Positions 1-7,751 of a stretch of DNA of 64,000 nt are shown piece after piece. Under the pieces are notes generated by a model that was not told the DNA's origin, did not search any database, and saw only the letters and a program-made list of their open reading frames with translations. The translations under genes were made by a program, and so were the position numbers. Positions within the stretch are counted from its first letter, which is position 1; every line of letters starts with the position of its first letter. The stretch comes from Arcobacter nitrofigilis DSM 7299 (lineage in GTDB: Bacteria > Campylobacterota > Campylobacteria > Campylobacterales > Arcobacteraceae), in NCBI RefSeq assembly GCF_000092245.1, contig NC_014166.1, forward strand, positions 682,001-746,000, in the 5' to 3' direction.

Positions 1-1089
1 CAATTTGCACAAAAAGATGGATATAGATTTTTTATGGAAAAAGAGATTCATGAACAATGTGTAGTTACAAGTGATACTATGCTTGGGAGAATGTGTGATG
101 AAAAGGTAGATTTTGAAGAGTTTGATTCTTCTATAATTGAAGGAATTGAAGAGATTAAAATCTGTGCTTGTGGTACATCTTTTCATGCAGGACTTACAGC
201 TTCTTATCTTTTTGAAAGATTGGCAAAGGTTAGATGTAGTGTTGAAATTGCAAGCGAATTTAGATATAAAGAGCCTCTATTAAATAAAAATACACTTTTT
301 ATAGTTATCTCTCAAAGTGGTGAAACAGCTGATACTTTAGAAGCCTTAAAAATGGCGAATAAAGAAGGTCTTAAATCAATTGTAGTTTGTAATGTTGATA
401 ATTCATCTATGACAAGAATTGCAAATTATTCAGTTTTAACAAGAGCTGGTATTGAAAAAGGAGTTGCTTCAACAAAAGCATTTTCTACTCAAACAGTTGT
501 TTTATGGATGATGGCACTTTATTTTGCACAATATAAAAATTCACTTAGTATTGAAGAAATGAATAGTGAATTAAAAGCTTTAAGAGAAGTTCCAAAATCG
601 CTTAAAGTTCATGATTCTACCCATGAAAAAACAAAAAGATTATCAAAAAGATATCTTCATGGGCATGGATTCTTTTTTATAGGTAGGGATGTATTTTATC
701 CATTGGCACTTGAAGGTGCTTTAAAATTAAAAGAGATATCTTATTTACATGCTGAAGGGTATCCAGCAGGTGAAATGAAACATGGGCCAATTGCTTTAGC
801 AGATCCTGAACTTTTTACAATAGCTTTAATGCCTCAAAATTTGTTATATGACAAAATCAAATCAAATGTAGAAGAATTAAGTGCAAGGGATAGTACAATT
901 TGCGCTATTTCTCCCCTTGATTTTGATTTAGCTGATGATTACATAAAAACAAATAAGTATGACCATTACATGCTAGAATTTTTTGAGATGTTAGTTGTTT
1001 TACAACTGTTCTCTATGGAAATTTCAGTGAGACTTGGCAATGATGTAGATATGCCAAGAAATTTAGCTAAGTCAGTAACTGTCGAGTAA
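1..1089 (+). CDS. glmS: Glutamine-fructose-6-phosphate aminotransferase, C-terminal part (cut by window edge)
   Basis: Makes glucosamine-6-phosphate from fructose-6-phosphate and glutamine, the first step towards UDP-GlcNAc for peptidoglycan and LPS. The frame is open from base 1 and the first residues read into FMEKEIHEQ, the usual GlmS linker between the glutaminase and isomerase halves, so the N-terminal glutaminase domain lies upstream of the window. Two SIS sugar-isomerase domains are present, with SQSGETADTLEALK and GVASTKAFSTQ in the first and GRDVFYPLALEGALKLKEISY with AEGYPAGEMKHGPIAL in the second. The end, DMPRNLAKSVTVE, is the canonical GlmS C-terminus. The in-frame ATG at base 34 is internal, not a start. 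Identity is very secure. Confidence 0.97.
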   Translation, partial: QFAQKDGYRFFMEKEIHEQCVVTSDTMLGRMCDEKVDFEEFDSSIIEGIEEIKICACGTSFHAGLTASYLFERLAKVRCSVEIASEFRYKEPLLNKNTLFIVISQSGETADTLEALKMANKEGLKSIVVCNVDNSSMTRIANYSVLTRAGIEKGVASTKAFSTQTVVLWMMALYFAQYKNSLSIEEMNSELKALREVPKSLKVHDSTHEKTKRLSKRYLHGHGFFFIGRDVFYPLALEGALKLKEISYLHAEGYPAGEMKHGPIALADPELFTIALMPQNLLYDKIKSNVEELSARDSTICAISPLDFDLADDYIKTNKYDHYMLEFFEMLVVLQLFSMEISVRLGNDVDMPRNLAKSVTVE

Positions 1090-1220
1090 AAGGTTTTTTC
1101 TTAAAAATACTAATTACAATATAGTTTAAAGTTATAAAAGTAAATTTTGGATAAAATTCGTAACTTTTTATAAAAGTGTTCAAGCTTTTAATTTTATTTT
1201 TAATTTTAACTTTAATTAGT

Positions 1221-1353
1221 TGGAAAACGAAAATGGAAAACAAAAGAATGGAAAACGATACAAAGTGAAGTTTCGTTTACAATTGCGTAGCAATGCTAAA
1301 CAAAACTTTCTCTTGGTTGGAAAACAAAGGAATGGAAAACAAAGATGGAAAAC
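1221..1353 (+). promoter_or_regulatory. metK leader: six TGGAAAAC repeats around a long hairpin, with decoy starts
   Basis: The 255 bases between glmS and metK hold no large gene. TGGAAAAC occurs six times, at 1221, 1234, 1249, 1318, 1333 and 1346. The first three are spaced 13 then 15 bases and the last three 15 then 13. Four copies include an ATG: 1233 opens an 11-codon ORF ending at 1268, 1248 is in frame with it, 1332 opens a 14-codon ORF ending at 1376 inside metK, and 1345 is the metK start. Between the triplets, 1267-1310 folds into an interrupted hairpin with arms AGTTT, GTTTA, ATTGC / GCAAT, TAAAC, AAACT and loop GTA. No T-tract follows, so it is not an ordinary terminator. A regulatory role is inferred. 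Confidence 0.5.
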
Positions 1354-2562
1354 AAAACAGAATATTTATTTACTAGTGAAGTAGTAAGCCCAGGTCACCC
1401 TGATAAGTGTGCAGATATTATAGCAGATACAATAGTTGATAAGTTGATTATCGGAGATAGCAAAAGTAGAGTTGCATCAGAGGTTTTTGTTGCAGGTAAA
1501 CATGTTGTTATTGGTGGAGAAGTTACTTCAGCTACAAATTTATCTGAACAAGATTATAAAGATTTAGTAATCGAAGCCTTAGCCAAAATTGGATATAATG
1601 GTCACCCTCATTTTACAAAAGAGGAGTGTTTACACCCTGATGATGTAAATGTACAAGTTTTATTAAATAGACAATCTCCTGATATAAATCAAGGTGTTGA
1701 TCAAGTTGATGGTGAAACTGGTGCTGGAGATCAAGGAATCATGTTTGGTTATGCAAATAGTGAAACAGCAAACTTTATGCCAAGTGCAATTACATATGCA
1801 AGAATGCTTATGGAAAAAGTTTATGCTTATGCTTTAGCTAATCCAGATGTTTTAGGTGTAGATATTAAAACACAAGTTACTGTTGATTATGAGACAAAAG
1901 AGAACTTTGAAAATTGTTTACCAAAACATATTCATACTATCGTTGTTTCAGCTCCTTGTGTATCTACTATGAACATAGATACAGTAAGAAAATTAATCTT
2001 GGGATTAATTAAAGATACAGATTTACCAAAAGAGTTATTTGATTTAGAAAAAACTATTATTCATATTAACCCAACAGGAAAATATGTATCACACTCTTCT
2101 TTACATGATTCAGGATTAACAGGAAGAAAACTTATTGTTGATTCTTTTGGAGGATATGCACCAATTGGTGGTGGAGCTCAGTCAAGTAAAGATTATACAA
2201 AAGTTGATAGAAGTGGGTTATATGCTGGTAGATGGATAGCAAAACATATTGTTGCTTCTGGAATTGCTAAAAAAGCGATAGTTCAACTGTCTTATGCAAT
2301 TGGTGTTGCTAAACCAACTTCGATTTCTGTTGATACTTGTGGGACTTGTATTGATGGATTAAATGATGATATTTTATCTACATTTGTGCATGATAGTTTT
2401 TCGTTAACTCCAAACTGGATTACGAAAAAATTCAATTTAGATAAACCAAGTGTTGATACTTTCCTTTATGCAGATGTAGCAGCACGAGGACAAGTTGGAC
2501 AAGAGGATTATCCTTGGGAACAACTTGATGAATTAGACAAGTTTATAAGTTTGAAGAAATAG
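1345..2562 (+). CDS. metK: S-adenosylmethionine synthetase
   Basis: Forms S-adenosylmethionine from ATP and methionine; cytosolic. The 405-residue protein starts with the family signature (TSEVVSPGHPDKCADIIADT, catalytic His and Asp). GAGDQGIMFGYA, the ATP-site signature, lies near residue 127, and DSFGGYAPIGGGAQSSKD near residue 267. Length is slightly above the usual 384-400. The ATG at 1345 is chosen because the conserved N-terminus starts directly after it. A TGGA eight bases upstream could act as a weak ribosome site inside the repeated leader. accD begins 19 bases after the stop, so the genes may be co-transcribed. Confidence 0.98.
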   Translation: MENKTEYLFTSEVVSPGHPDKCADIIADTIVDKLIIGDSKSRVASEVFVAGKHVVIGGEVTSATNLSEQDYKDLVIEALAKIGYNGHPHFTKEECLHPDDVNVQVLLNRQSPDINQGVDQVDGETGAGDQGIMFGYANSETANFMPSAITYARMLMEKVYAYALANPDVLGVDIKTQVTVDYETKENFENCLPKHIHTIVVSAPCVSTMNIDTVRKLILGLIKDTDLPKELFDLEKTIIHINPTGKYVSHSSLHDSGLTGRKLIVDSFGGYAPIGGGAQSSKDYTKVDRSGLYAGRWIAKHIVASGIAKKAIVQLSYAIGVAKPTSISVDTCGTCIDGLNDDILSTFVHDSFSLTPNWITKKFNLDKPSVDTFLYADVAARGQVGQEDYPWEQLDELDKFISLKK

Positions 2563-2581
2563 TTTTTAAGAAGGATATATA

Positions 2582-3451
2582 ATGGATTTGAAGAATTTAT
2601 TTAATAAAATAAAATTTGATAGTAAAAAAGAACAACCAACAAAAAAAGATGCACCAAGTCATTGGATAAAGTGTCCAGAATGTAGTTCTTTGATGTTTTT
2701 TAAGGAAGTAGAGTCTCAAAACAATATATGTCCTAAATGTAATTTTCATATGAGAATTGGTGCTAAAAGAAGAATCGAAATCATATGTGATGAAAATTCT
2801 TTTGTAGAATATGATAATGATTTAATTCCAAATGACCCATTAAACTTTGTTGATAGTAAATCTTATAAAAAAAGAGTTGATGAAGCTGTTAAAAAAACAG
2901 GAAGAGACTCTTCTGTTGTAAGTGGTGAATGTACTATCAATGGTATTGGTGTTCAAATGGCAATTTTTGATTTTGCTTTCATGGGTGGAAGTTTAGGTTC
3001 AGTTGAGGGTGAAAAGATTGTTAGATGTGTAAATCGTGCACTAGAAAAGAAACAAGGTGTTATTATTGTTTCTGCTTCGGGAGGTGCTAGAATGCAAGAA
3101 TCAACTTTTGCTCTTATGCAAATGGCTAAAACTTCTGCAGCACTAAAAAAACTTGATGCTGCTGGACTTCCTTATATCTCAGTTTTAACTGATCCTACTA
3201 TGGGTGGAGTTTCTGCTTCGTTTGCTTTTTTGGGTGATATTATAATGGCAGAGCCAGGTGCATTAGTTGGATTTGCAGGGCAAAGAGTTATTAAACAAAC
3301 TATTGGAGCAGATTTACCTGAAGGCTTCCAAAGAGCTGAATTTTTACTTGAAAAAGGTTCAATTGATATGGTTGTGAATAGAGCAGATATGAAAAAAACT
3401 CTTTCTGATTTATTAACAATGTTTTCAACCAATACTATTCAAGTTAGTTAA
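2582..3451 (+). CDS. accD: Acetyl-CoA carboxylase carboxyltransferase beta subunit
   Basis: Beta half of the carboxyltransferase that moves CO2 from biotin to acetyl-CoA, giving malonyl-CoA for fatty-acid synthesis. The N-terminus has the family zinc ribbon, CPECSSLMF and CPKCNF (two CxxC pairs). The crotonase-like fold carries SASGGARMQESTFALMQM and DPTMGGVSASFAFLGDI, typical of AccD. The 289-residue length is normal. The stop codon overlaps the next gene's ATG (TAATG), which points to translational coupling with the thiamine gene, a pairing without an obvious metabolic reason. Confidence 0.97.
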   Translation: MDLKNLFNKIKFDSKKEQPTKKDAPSHWIKCPECSSLMFFKEVESQNNICPKCNFHMRIGAKRRIEIICDENSFVEYDNDLIPNDPLNFVDSKSYKKRVDEAVKKTGRDSSVVSGECTINGIGVQMAIFDFAFMGGSLGSVEGEKIVRCVNRALEKKQGVIIVSASGGARMQESTFALMQMAKTSAALKKLDAAGLPYISVLTDPTMGGVSASFAFLGDIIMAEPGALVGFAGQRVIKQTIGADLPEGFQRAEFLLEKGSIDMVVNRADMKKTLSDLLTMFSTNTIQVS

Positions 3452-4062
3452 TGAATAAAAATCGTTTTGAAGAACTTTTAGGATTTAATCCTAAAAGTTC
3501 TTCAAATGAGTTATATGCTTTATGTGACTTTCAAACTCTAAAAAATAAAAATATTTCCTTTGAAAGATTCTTAGAACTTTGCGAAAAGTTTGATGCAAAA
3601 ATTATTCAATACAGAGATAAACTTTCAAATTATGAAACAAAAAAAGAAAACCTTTTTTATCTAAGAAGCAAAACAAATATTCCAATAATCATAAATGATG
3701 AGATAGATTTAGTACAATATTGTGATGGTTTACATTTAGGACAAGAAGATTTTGATAAAATTAATTCAAATAAACAATTAGTTGTAAAACTAATAAGAAA
3801 AAAAATTGGAAATAAACTTTTAGGACTCTCTACACACAATGAAAAAGAGATATTAGAAGCAAATAATTTGGATTTGGATATGATAGGACTTGGAGCTTAC
3901 AGAACAACCACAACGAAAGATGTGAGTGTAATGTTAGGAAATAAGATATCTTATCTTGCAAAGATTTCAAAGCATCCAGTTTGTGCTATAGGTGGAGTAA
4001 AAATTGCTGAACCCATAGCAAATATTTCTTTTAATGTAGTAGGATCAAGTTTATATGATTAA
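3451..4062 (+). CDS. Thiamine phosphate synthase / TenI-family protein
   Basis: Belongs to the TMP synthase/TenI TIM-barrel family, whose members join the thiazole and pyrimidine halves of thiamine or aromatise the thiazole. Visible family marks are QYRDK near residue 55 (phosphate/pyrimidine side), IIINDEIDLV, DGLHLGQEDF near residue 93, GLSTHN, IGLGAYRTTTTK and the late GGV turn. At 203 residues it is close to family length. The strand order fits ThiE, but TenI proteins look alike and I cannot separate the two without structure or phylogeny. It overlaps accD by one base and rlmH by eight. Confidence 0.8.
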   Translation: MNKNRFEELLGFNPKSSSNELYALCDFQTLKNKNISFERFLELCEKFDAKIIQYRDKLSNYETKKENLFYLRSKTNIPIIINDEIDLVQYCDGLHLGQEDFDKINSNKQLVVKLIRKKIGNKLLGLSTHNEKEILEANNLDLDMIGLGAYRTTTTKDVSVMLGNKISYLAKISKHPVCAIGGVKIAEPIANISFNVVGSSLYD

Positions 4063-4516
4063 AATAAATATATATCAAATAGCAAAATCTTCAAATGATG
4101 AATTTAACAAAATTGTAGAAGATTTTATAAAAATGTCTTCAAAGTACGCAAAAGTTGAAATATATAATTTATTTAATAAAAAAATTGGAAAAGCACAAAC
4201 CATTTCAGATATAGAAGCAAAAAAATCTTACACTGAAGTTTTTGAACCTTTTTTAAATAATGGGTATAATATTGCATTAGATGTTCTTGGTAAAAAAGCT
4301 GATAGTTATGAATTTGCAAAACTATTAGAAAATAGTGCAGTAATTAACTTTTTTATTGGTGGTGCTTTTGGATTTGAAACATCTTTTTTACATAAATGTG
4401 ATAAAAAAATTAGTTTAAGTGAACTTACATTTGCTCATAAAATAGCTAATATAGTGCTACTAGAACAAATTTTTAGAGCTTTATGTATAAATAATAACCA
4501 CCCCTATCATAAATAA
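4055..4516 (+). CDS. rlmH: 23S rRNA (pseudouridine1915-N3)-methyltransferase RlmH
   Basis: SPOUT-family enzyme that methylates pseudouridine 1915 in helix 69 of 23S rRNA using AdoMet. The SPOUT knot is visible as NIALDVLGKKADSYEFA, FFIGGAFGFE and KISLSELTFAHKIANIVLLEQ, and the protein ends in NHPYHK, the near-invariant C-terminal motif that contributes to the active site. The length of 153 residues is normal. It starts eight bases before the preceding stop, so translation is probably coupled to the thiamine gene. Confidence 0.95.
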   Translation: MIKINIYQIAKSSNDEFNKIVEDFIKMSSKYAKVEIYNLFNKKIGKAQTISDIEAKKSYTEVFEPFLNNGYNIALDVLGKKADSYEFAKLLENSAVINFFIGGAFGFETSFLHKCDKKISLSELTFAHKIANIVLLEQIFRALCINNNHPYHK

Positions 4517-4566
4517 TTTAGAAAGTTTTGAGTATAATGTCGAAATTTTTAGATTAAGGGTTAAAA

Positions 4567-4923
4567 GTGGCGAATACAAAACAAATAGATGAGTTAAAAA
4601 TTATTTTAACAGAAAGAAAAGAATTAATAGAAAAAAATATTCAGGGGAGTAGAGACAGTCTAGATTCTTTAAAAAATTCAGAGTGTAATGATGATTATGA
4701 TTATGCAGAGGTTTCAAGTGATTCATTCAAAGAGGGGATAATTGCTAATCAACAATCAAAAGAGTTAAGTGAAATAGAAGACGCATTAAAAAGAATAGAA
4801 AACAAAACTTATGGTATTTGTGAAATGTGCGATGAATCAATTGCAATTGGAAGATTAAGAGCAAAACCATTTGCAAAATTTTGTACACCTTGTAGAGAGA
4901 TTTATGAGAGTGAGAATAACTAA
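4567..4923 (+). CDS. dksA: DksA/TraR-family zinc-finger transcription factor
   Basis: DksA-type proteins enter the RNA polymerase secondary channel and adjust initiation, notably at stable-RNA promoters, with ppGpp. The 118-residue protein has an N-terminal coiled-coil region with an acidic DDYDYAE stretch where DksA carries its coiled-coil tip, then a four-cysteine finger CEMCDESI ... CTPC. It starts with GTG at 4567, supported by an AAGGG ribosome site six bases upstream. It is shorter than E. coli DksA (151), as in many Campylobacterota. It stands between rlmH and a membrane-protein gene. Confidence 0.88.
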   Translation: MANTKQIDELKIILTERKELIEKNIQGSRDSLDSLKNSECNDDYDYAEVSSDSFKEGIIANQQSKELSEIEDALKRIENKTYGICEMCDESIAIGRLRAKPFAKFCTPCREIYESENN

Positions 4924-4939
4924 ATCTAAAGGATAATTT

Positions 4940-5956
4940 ATGGGACTTAAAAAATATATAGCTTTTTCATTGTTGTTAATAATTGCGGTTTATATATTTG
5001 TTTTTAGTATACAAACAGGTAATTTTACAGTAAGCATTTTAGATTATTCACTTGCTTTACCAATAGCAGTTTGGGTTGTATTACCTCTTGTTATACTTTT
5101 TTTAGTAACTATTTTACATATAGTTTTTTATGGTTTTAAGAACTATTTACAAGCAAGTGCTATAAAAAAAGATGAAGAGAATATAATTGAGTTTTTTAAA
5201 GATTTATTATTAGGAAACAATTCTAATAAAAAATTTAAACAAAAAGCATTAAAAGAATTAGCAGATATTTTAGTACAAATGAAATTATCTCCGAAAGTTG
5301 AGAATTTTGAATCTTCAAATAGTGATATTAAGTCTATTGTAAATAATATGATTAAAATCAATTCTGGAGAGTATGTAAGTGATAAGTCTTTTAAATTTAA
5401 TAAAAATGGACAAGTTTCTCAAAAAAATATTTTAAATAAAGTAAATAGTGATCTTGATTATGCAATTGACGTTTTGAAAAAATCAAAAGATTTTTCAGAC
5501 AAAATTGTAAAAGCTGCATTTTTAAATGTAGTGGAAAATAAAAGCATGACAACAATTAAAAAACTTCTTGATGGTCTTAAACTTGATAAAGAGATGGTTT
5601 TAGAACTTATGAAAAAAGATTCTGATAATTCAGAATTTGCATTGGAACATGATGCAATTATTAAATATACAAAAGAAGTAGAATTTGATAAAGAAGATTA
5701 TTTAACTTTTGCTAAGCTTTATAAAAAATCTGTTCAACCAGATGAACTTATAAAAATGTTTGAAACAATATCAAATGATAATGAATTGGCAATGGATGCA
5801 TATTTGGTTGTTTTATTTGAATATGAAATGATTGATAAGGCTAGAGAGATTTTAAATGGTTATAAAAAAGAAGAATATCAATCTTTTAGAGCTCTTTTAG
5901 ATTTAAAAGATTCAGGTAAATATTATACTTTAGAGAATCTTTGTTATAACAAATAA
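4940..5956 (+). CDS. Conserved membrane protein of unknown function
   Basis: I do not recognise a functional family. The 338-residue protein has two hydrophobic segments, roughly residues 6-26 and 40-66, and then a long hydrophilic, lysine-rich and mainly helical cytoplasmic part with no cysteine cluster or nucleotide-binding motif. A repetitive helical pattern in the last 150 residues could suit a scaffold. It sits between dksA and dusB, 16 bases after the one and one base before the other, so it is probably in the same operon. The start is ATG with an AAAGGA ribosome site. Confidence 0.75.
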   Translation: MGLKKYIAFSLLLIIAVYIFVFSIQTGNFTVSILDYSLALPIAVWVVLPLVILFLVTILHIVFYGFKNYLQASAIKKDEENIIEFFKDLLLGNNSNKKFKQKALKELADILVQMKLSPKVENFESSNSDIKSIVNNMIKINSGEYVSDKSFKFNKNGQVSQKNILNKVNSDLDYAIDVLKKSKDFSDKIVKAAFLNVVENKSMTTIKKLLDGLKLDKEMVLELMKKDSDNSEFALEHDAIIKYTKEVEFDKEDYLTFAKLYKKSVQPDELIKMFETISNDNELAMDAYLVVLFEYEMIDKAREILNGYKKEEYQSFRALLDLKDSGKYYTLENLCYNK

Positions 5957-5957
5957 T

Positions 5958-6908
5958 ATGAAAAAACTTGATTTTAGCCAACCCTTAATGGTGTTGGCTC
6001 CTCTTGCTGGATATACAGATTTACCTTTTCGTGCAGTTGTTAAAAAATTTGGTGCAGATTTGACCATTTCTGAAATGATTTCATCAAATGCACTTGTTTA
6101 CAATTCTCAAAAAACTTTTAAGATGATAGAAAAATCTCCTTCAGAAGATCCATATTTTGTTCAAATTGCAGGTAATAAAGCAGAATTAGTTCGTGATGCT
6201 GTTGAGATACTAAATGATATGGAAGGTATTGATGGGATTGATTTGAACTGTGGTTGTCCCGCACCAAAAGTTTTTAACCATGGAAGTGGTTCAAACTTGT
6301 TGGGTGATTTGAAAAAATTAGAAGAGATTTTAGGAACAGTTAAAAAATATAATAAAAAACTTTATACTAGTGCAAAAGTGAGAATTGGAGTAAATGAAAA
6401 AATCCCAGTTGATATTGCAAAAGCAGTTGAGTCTTGTGGGGTTGATTTTATTTCAGTACATGGAAGAACAAGAGCTGGAAAATATAAAGCGCCAGTTGAT
6501 TATGATGCTATTAAAGCAATAAAAGAAGCTGTTTCAATACCAGTTATTGCCAATGGTGATATAAAAGATTATGCAAAAGCAAAAGAAGTCTTAGCTCATA
6601 CAAAAGCAGATGGACTAATGATTGGACGGGGTGCTATTGGCAAACCTTGGATTTTCTACCAATTAAAAAACGGGGTAGAAGATATAAGTGAAGATATCAA
6701 AAAAGCTATAATATTAGAACATTATGATGCAGTGCTAAGATTTCATGGTGAACATGGAGCGATAATGTTTAGAAAACTGCTTCACTCTTACTCTAAAGGG
6801 TATAATGGTGCCTCAGAGTTTAGAGATATAATTAATACTATAAAAGAGCCAGATATTATGAGAGATACGATTGAAAGCTTTTTTACAGAAAATGAGTTAC
6901 AAAATTAA
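5958..6908 (+). CDS. dusB: tRNA-dihydrouridine synthase
   Basis: FMN-dependent reductase of uridines in the tRNA D-loop. The TIM barrel begins MVLAPLAGYTDLPFR (FMN site) and carries LNCGCPAPKVFNHGSGSNLL, whose second cysteine is the usual catalytic acid. It also has KVRIGV, VHGRTRAGKY with the FMN-phosphate side, PVIANGDI and MIGRGAIGKPWIF. The 316-residue length fits DusB. Assignment to the DusB branch rests on overall look. It starts one base after the preceding membrane-protein gene and is followed by prmA after 29 bases. Confidence 0.94.
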   Translation: MKKLDFSQPLMVLAPLAGYTDLPFRAVVKKFGADLTISEMISSNALVYNSQKTFKMIEKSPSEDPYFVQIAGNKAELVRDAVEILNDMEGIDGIDLNCGCPAPKVFNHGSGSNLLGDLKKLEEILGTVKKYNKKLYTSAKVRIGVNEKIPVDIAKAVESCGVDFISVHGRTRAGKYKAPVDYDAIKAIKEAVSIPVIANGDIKDYAKAKEVLAHTKADGLMIGRGAIGKPWIFYQLKNGVEDISEDIKKAIILEHYDAVLRFHGEHGAIMFRKLLHSYSKGYNGASEFRDIINTIKEPDIMRDTIESFFTENELQN

Positions 6909-6937
6909 AATAGATTAAACTTTATAAAGGGCAATGT

Positions 6938-7750
6938 GTGAAAGAAAATTATTATGAGTTAGTTATAAATGTAAAAAGTTCACAAGAGTTGTTCTTAGAT
7001 TTATTGGCTCAATTAACTCAAGGTGCAGTTGAGATAGAAGAGAATGCACTTATTGCAAGAAGTGAAGAGAATTTAGAAGATGTTGAATTTGGAATTAAAG
7101 AGTTTGCAAAGGCTTTAGGAGTTGAGTGTAAGACTTCTTTAGTAGTGAAAAAAAATGAAGATTGGATAAAAAAGTATCAAGAATCTGTAAAAGCAGTAGA
7201 AGTTGGTAAATTTTTTGTAAGACCATCTTGGATTGAAGCTAAACATGATAAAATTGATATCATCATAAATCCAGCACTTTCTTTTGGTTCAGGTCATCAC
7301 GAAACAACAAATAGTTGTTTGGAAGCTATTTCTAAATATATGAAAAGTGAATATGAAGTTCTTGATGTAGGGTGTGGAAGTGGTATTTTATCAATTGCAG
7401 CTAACAAACTAGGTGCAAAAGTTGATATTTGTGATACAGATGAAGTTTGTATTGAAAGTTCAAAGTCTAATTTTTTACTAAACAATGCACAATTTAACAA
7501 TGCATGGACAGGAAGTGCAATGCTTTCTAATAAGAAGTATGATTTTGTTATTGCAAATATAGTTGCAGATGTTTTAGTAATGATTTCAAAAGAGTTGAAG
7601 AAATGCTTAAAAGAGGGTTCTACCTTAGTATTATCAGGGATATTAGATAATCATTTAAATAAAGTGTTGAAAAAATTTGAAGATTTAGAACAAATTGAGG
7701 TAATTCAAAAAAATGAATGGGTTACACTCGTATTAAAAAAAGGAGTTTAG
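6938..7750 (+). CDS. prmA: Ribosomal protein L11 methyltransferase
   Basis: AdoMet-dependent methyltransferase that methylates amino groups of ribosomal protein L11. The 270-residue protein has the small N-terminal recognition domain, the linker PALSFGSGHHETT, the AdoMet motif VLDVGCGSGILSIAA near residue 141, and the catalytic-region motif ANIVADVL. The start is GTG at 6938. The nearby ATG at 6934 is out of frame and soon hits a stop, and AAAGGG lies seven bases before the GTG. prmA followed directly by ftsH is the arrangement I know from Campylobacter. Confidence 0.95.
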   Translation: MKENYYELVINVKSSQELFLDLLAQLTQGAVEIEENALIARSEENLEDVEFGIKEFAKALGVECKTSLVVKKNEDWIKKYQESVKAVEVGKFFVRPSWIEAKHDKIDIIINPALSFGSGHHETTNSCLEAISKYMKSEYEVLDVGCGSGILSIAANKLGAKVDICDTDEVCIESSKSNFLLNNAQFNNAWTGSAMLSNKKYDFVIANIVADVLVMISKELKKCLKEGSTLVLSGILDNHLNKVLKKFEDLEQIEVIQKNEWVTLVLKKGV

Positions 7751-7751
7751 T

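Noticed and set aside
1267-1310. Hairpin as an intrinsic terminator for glmS
   Set aside because: No T-tract follows on the + strand; the next bases are CTCTTGGTTGG.
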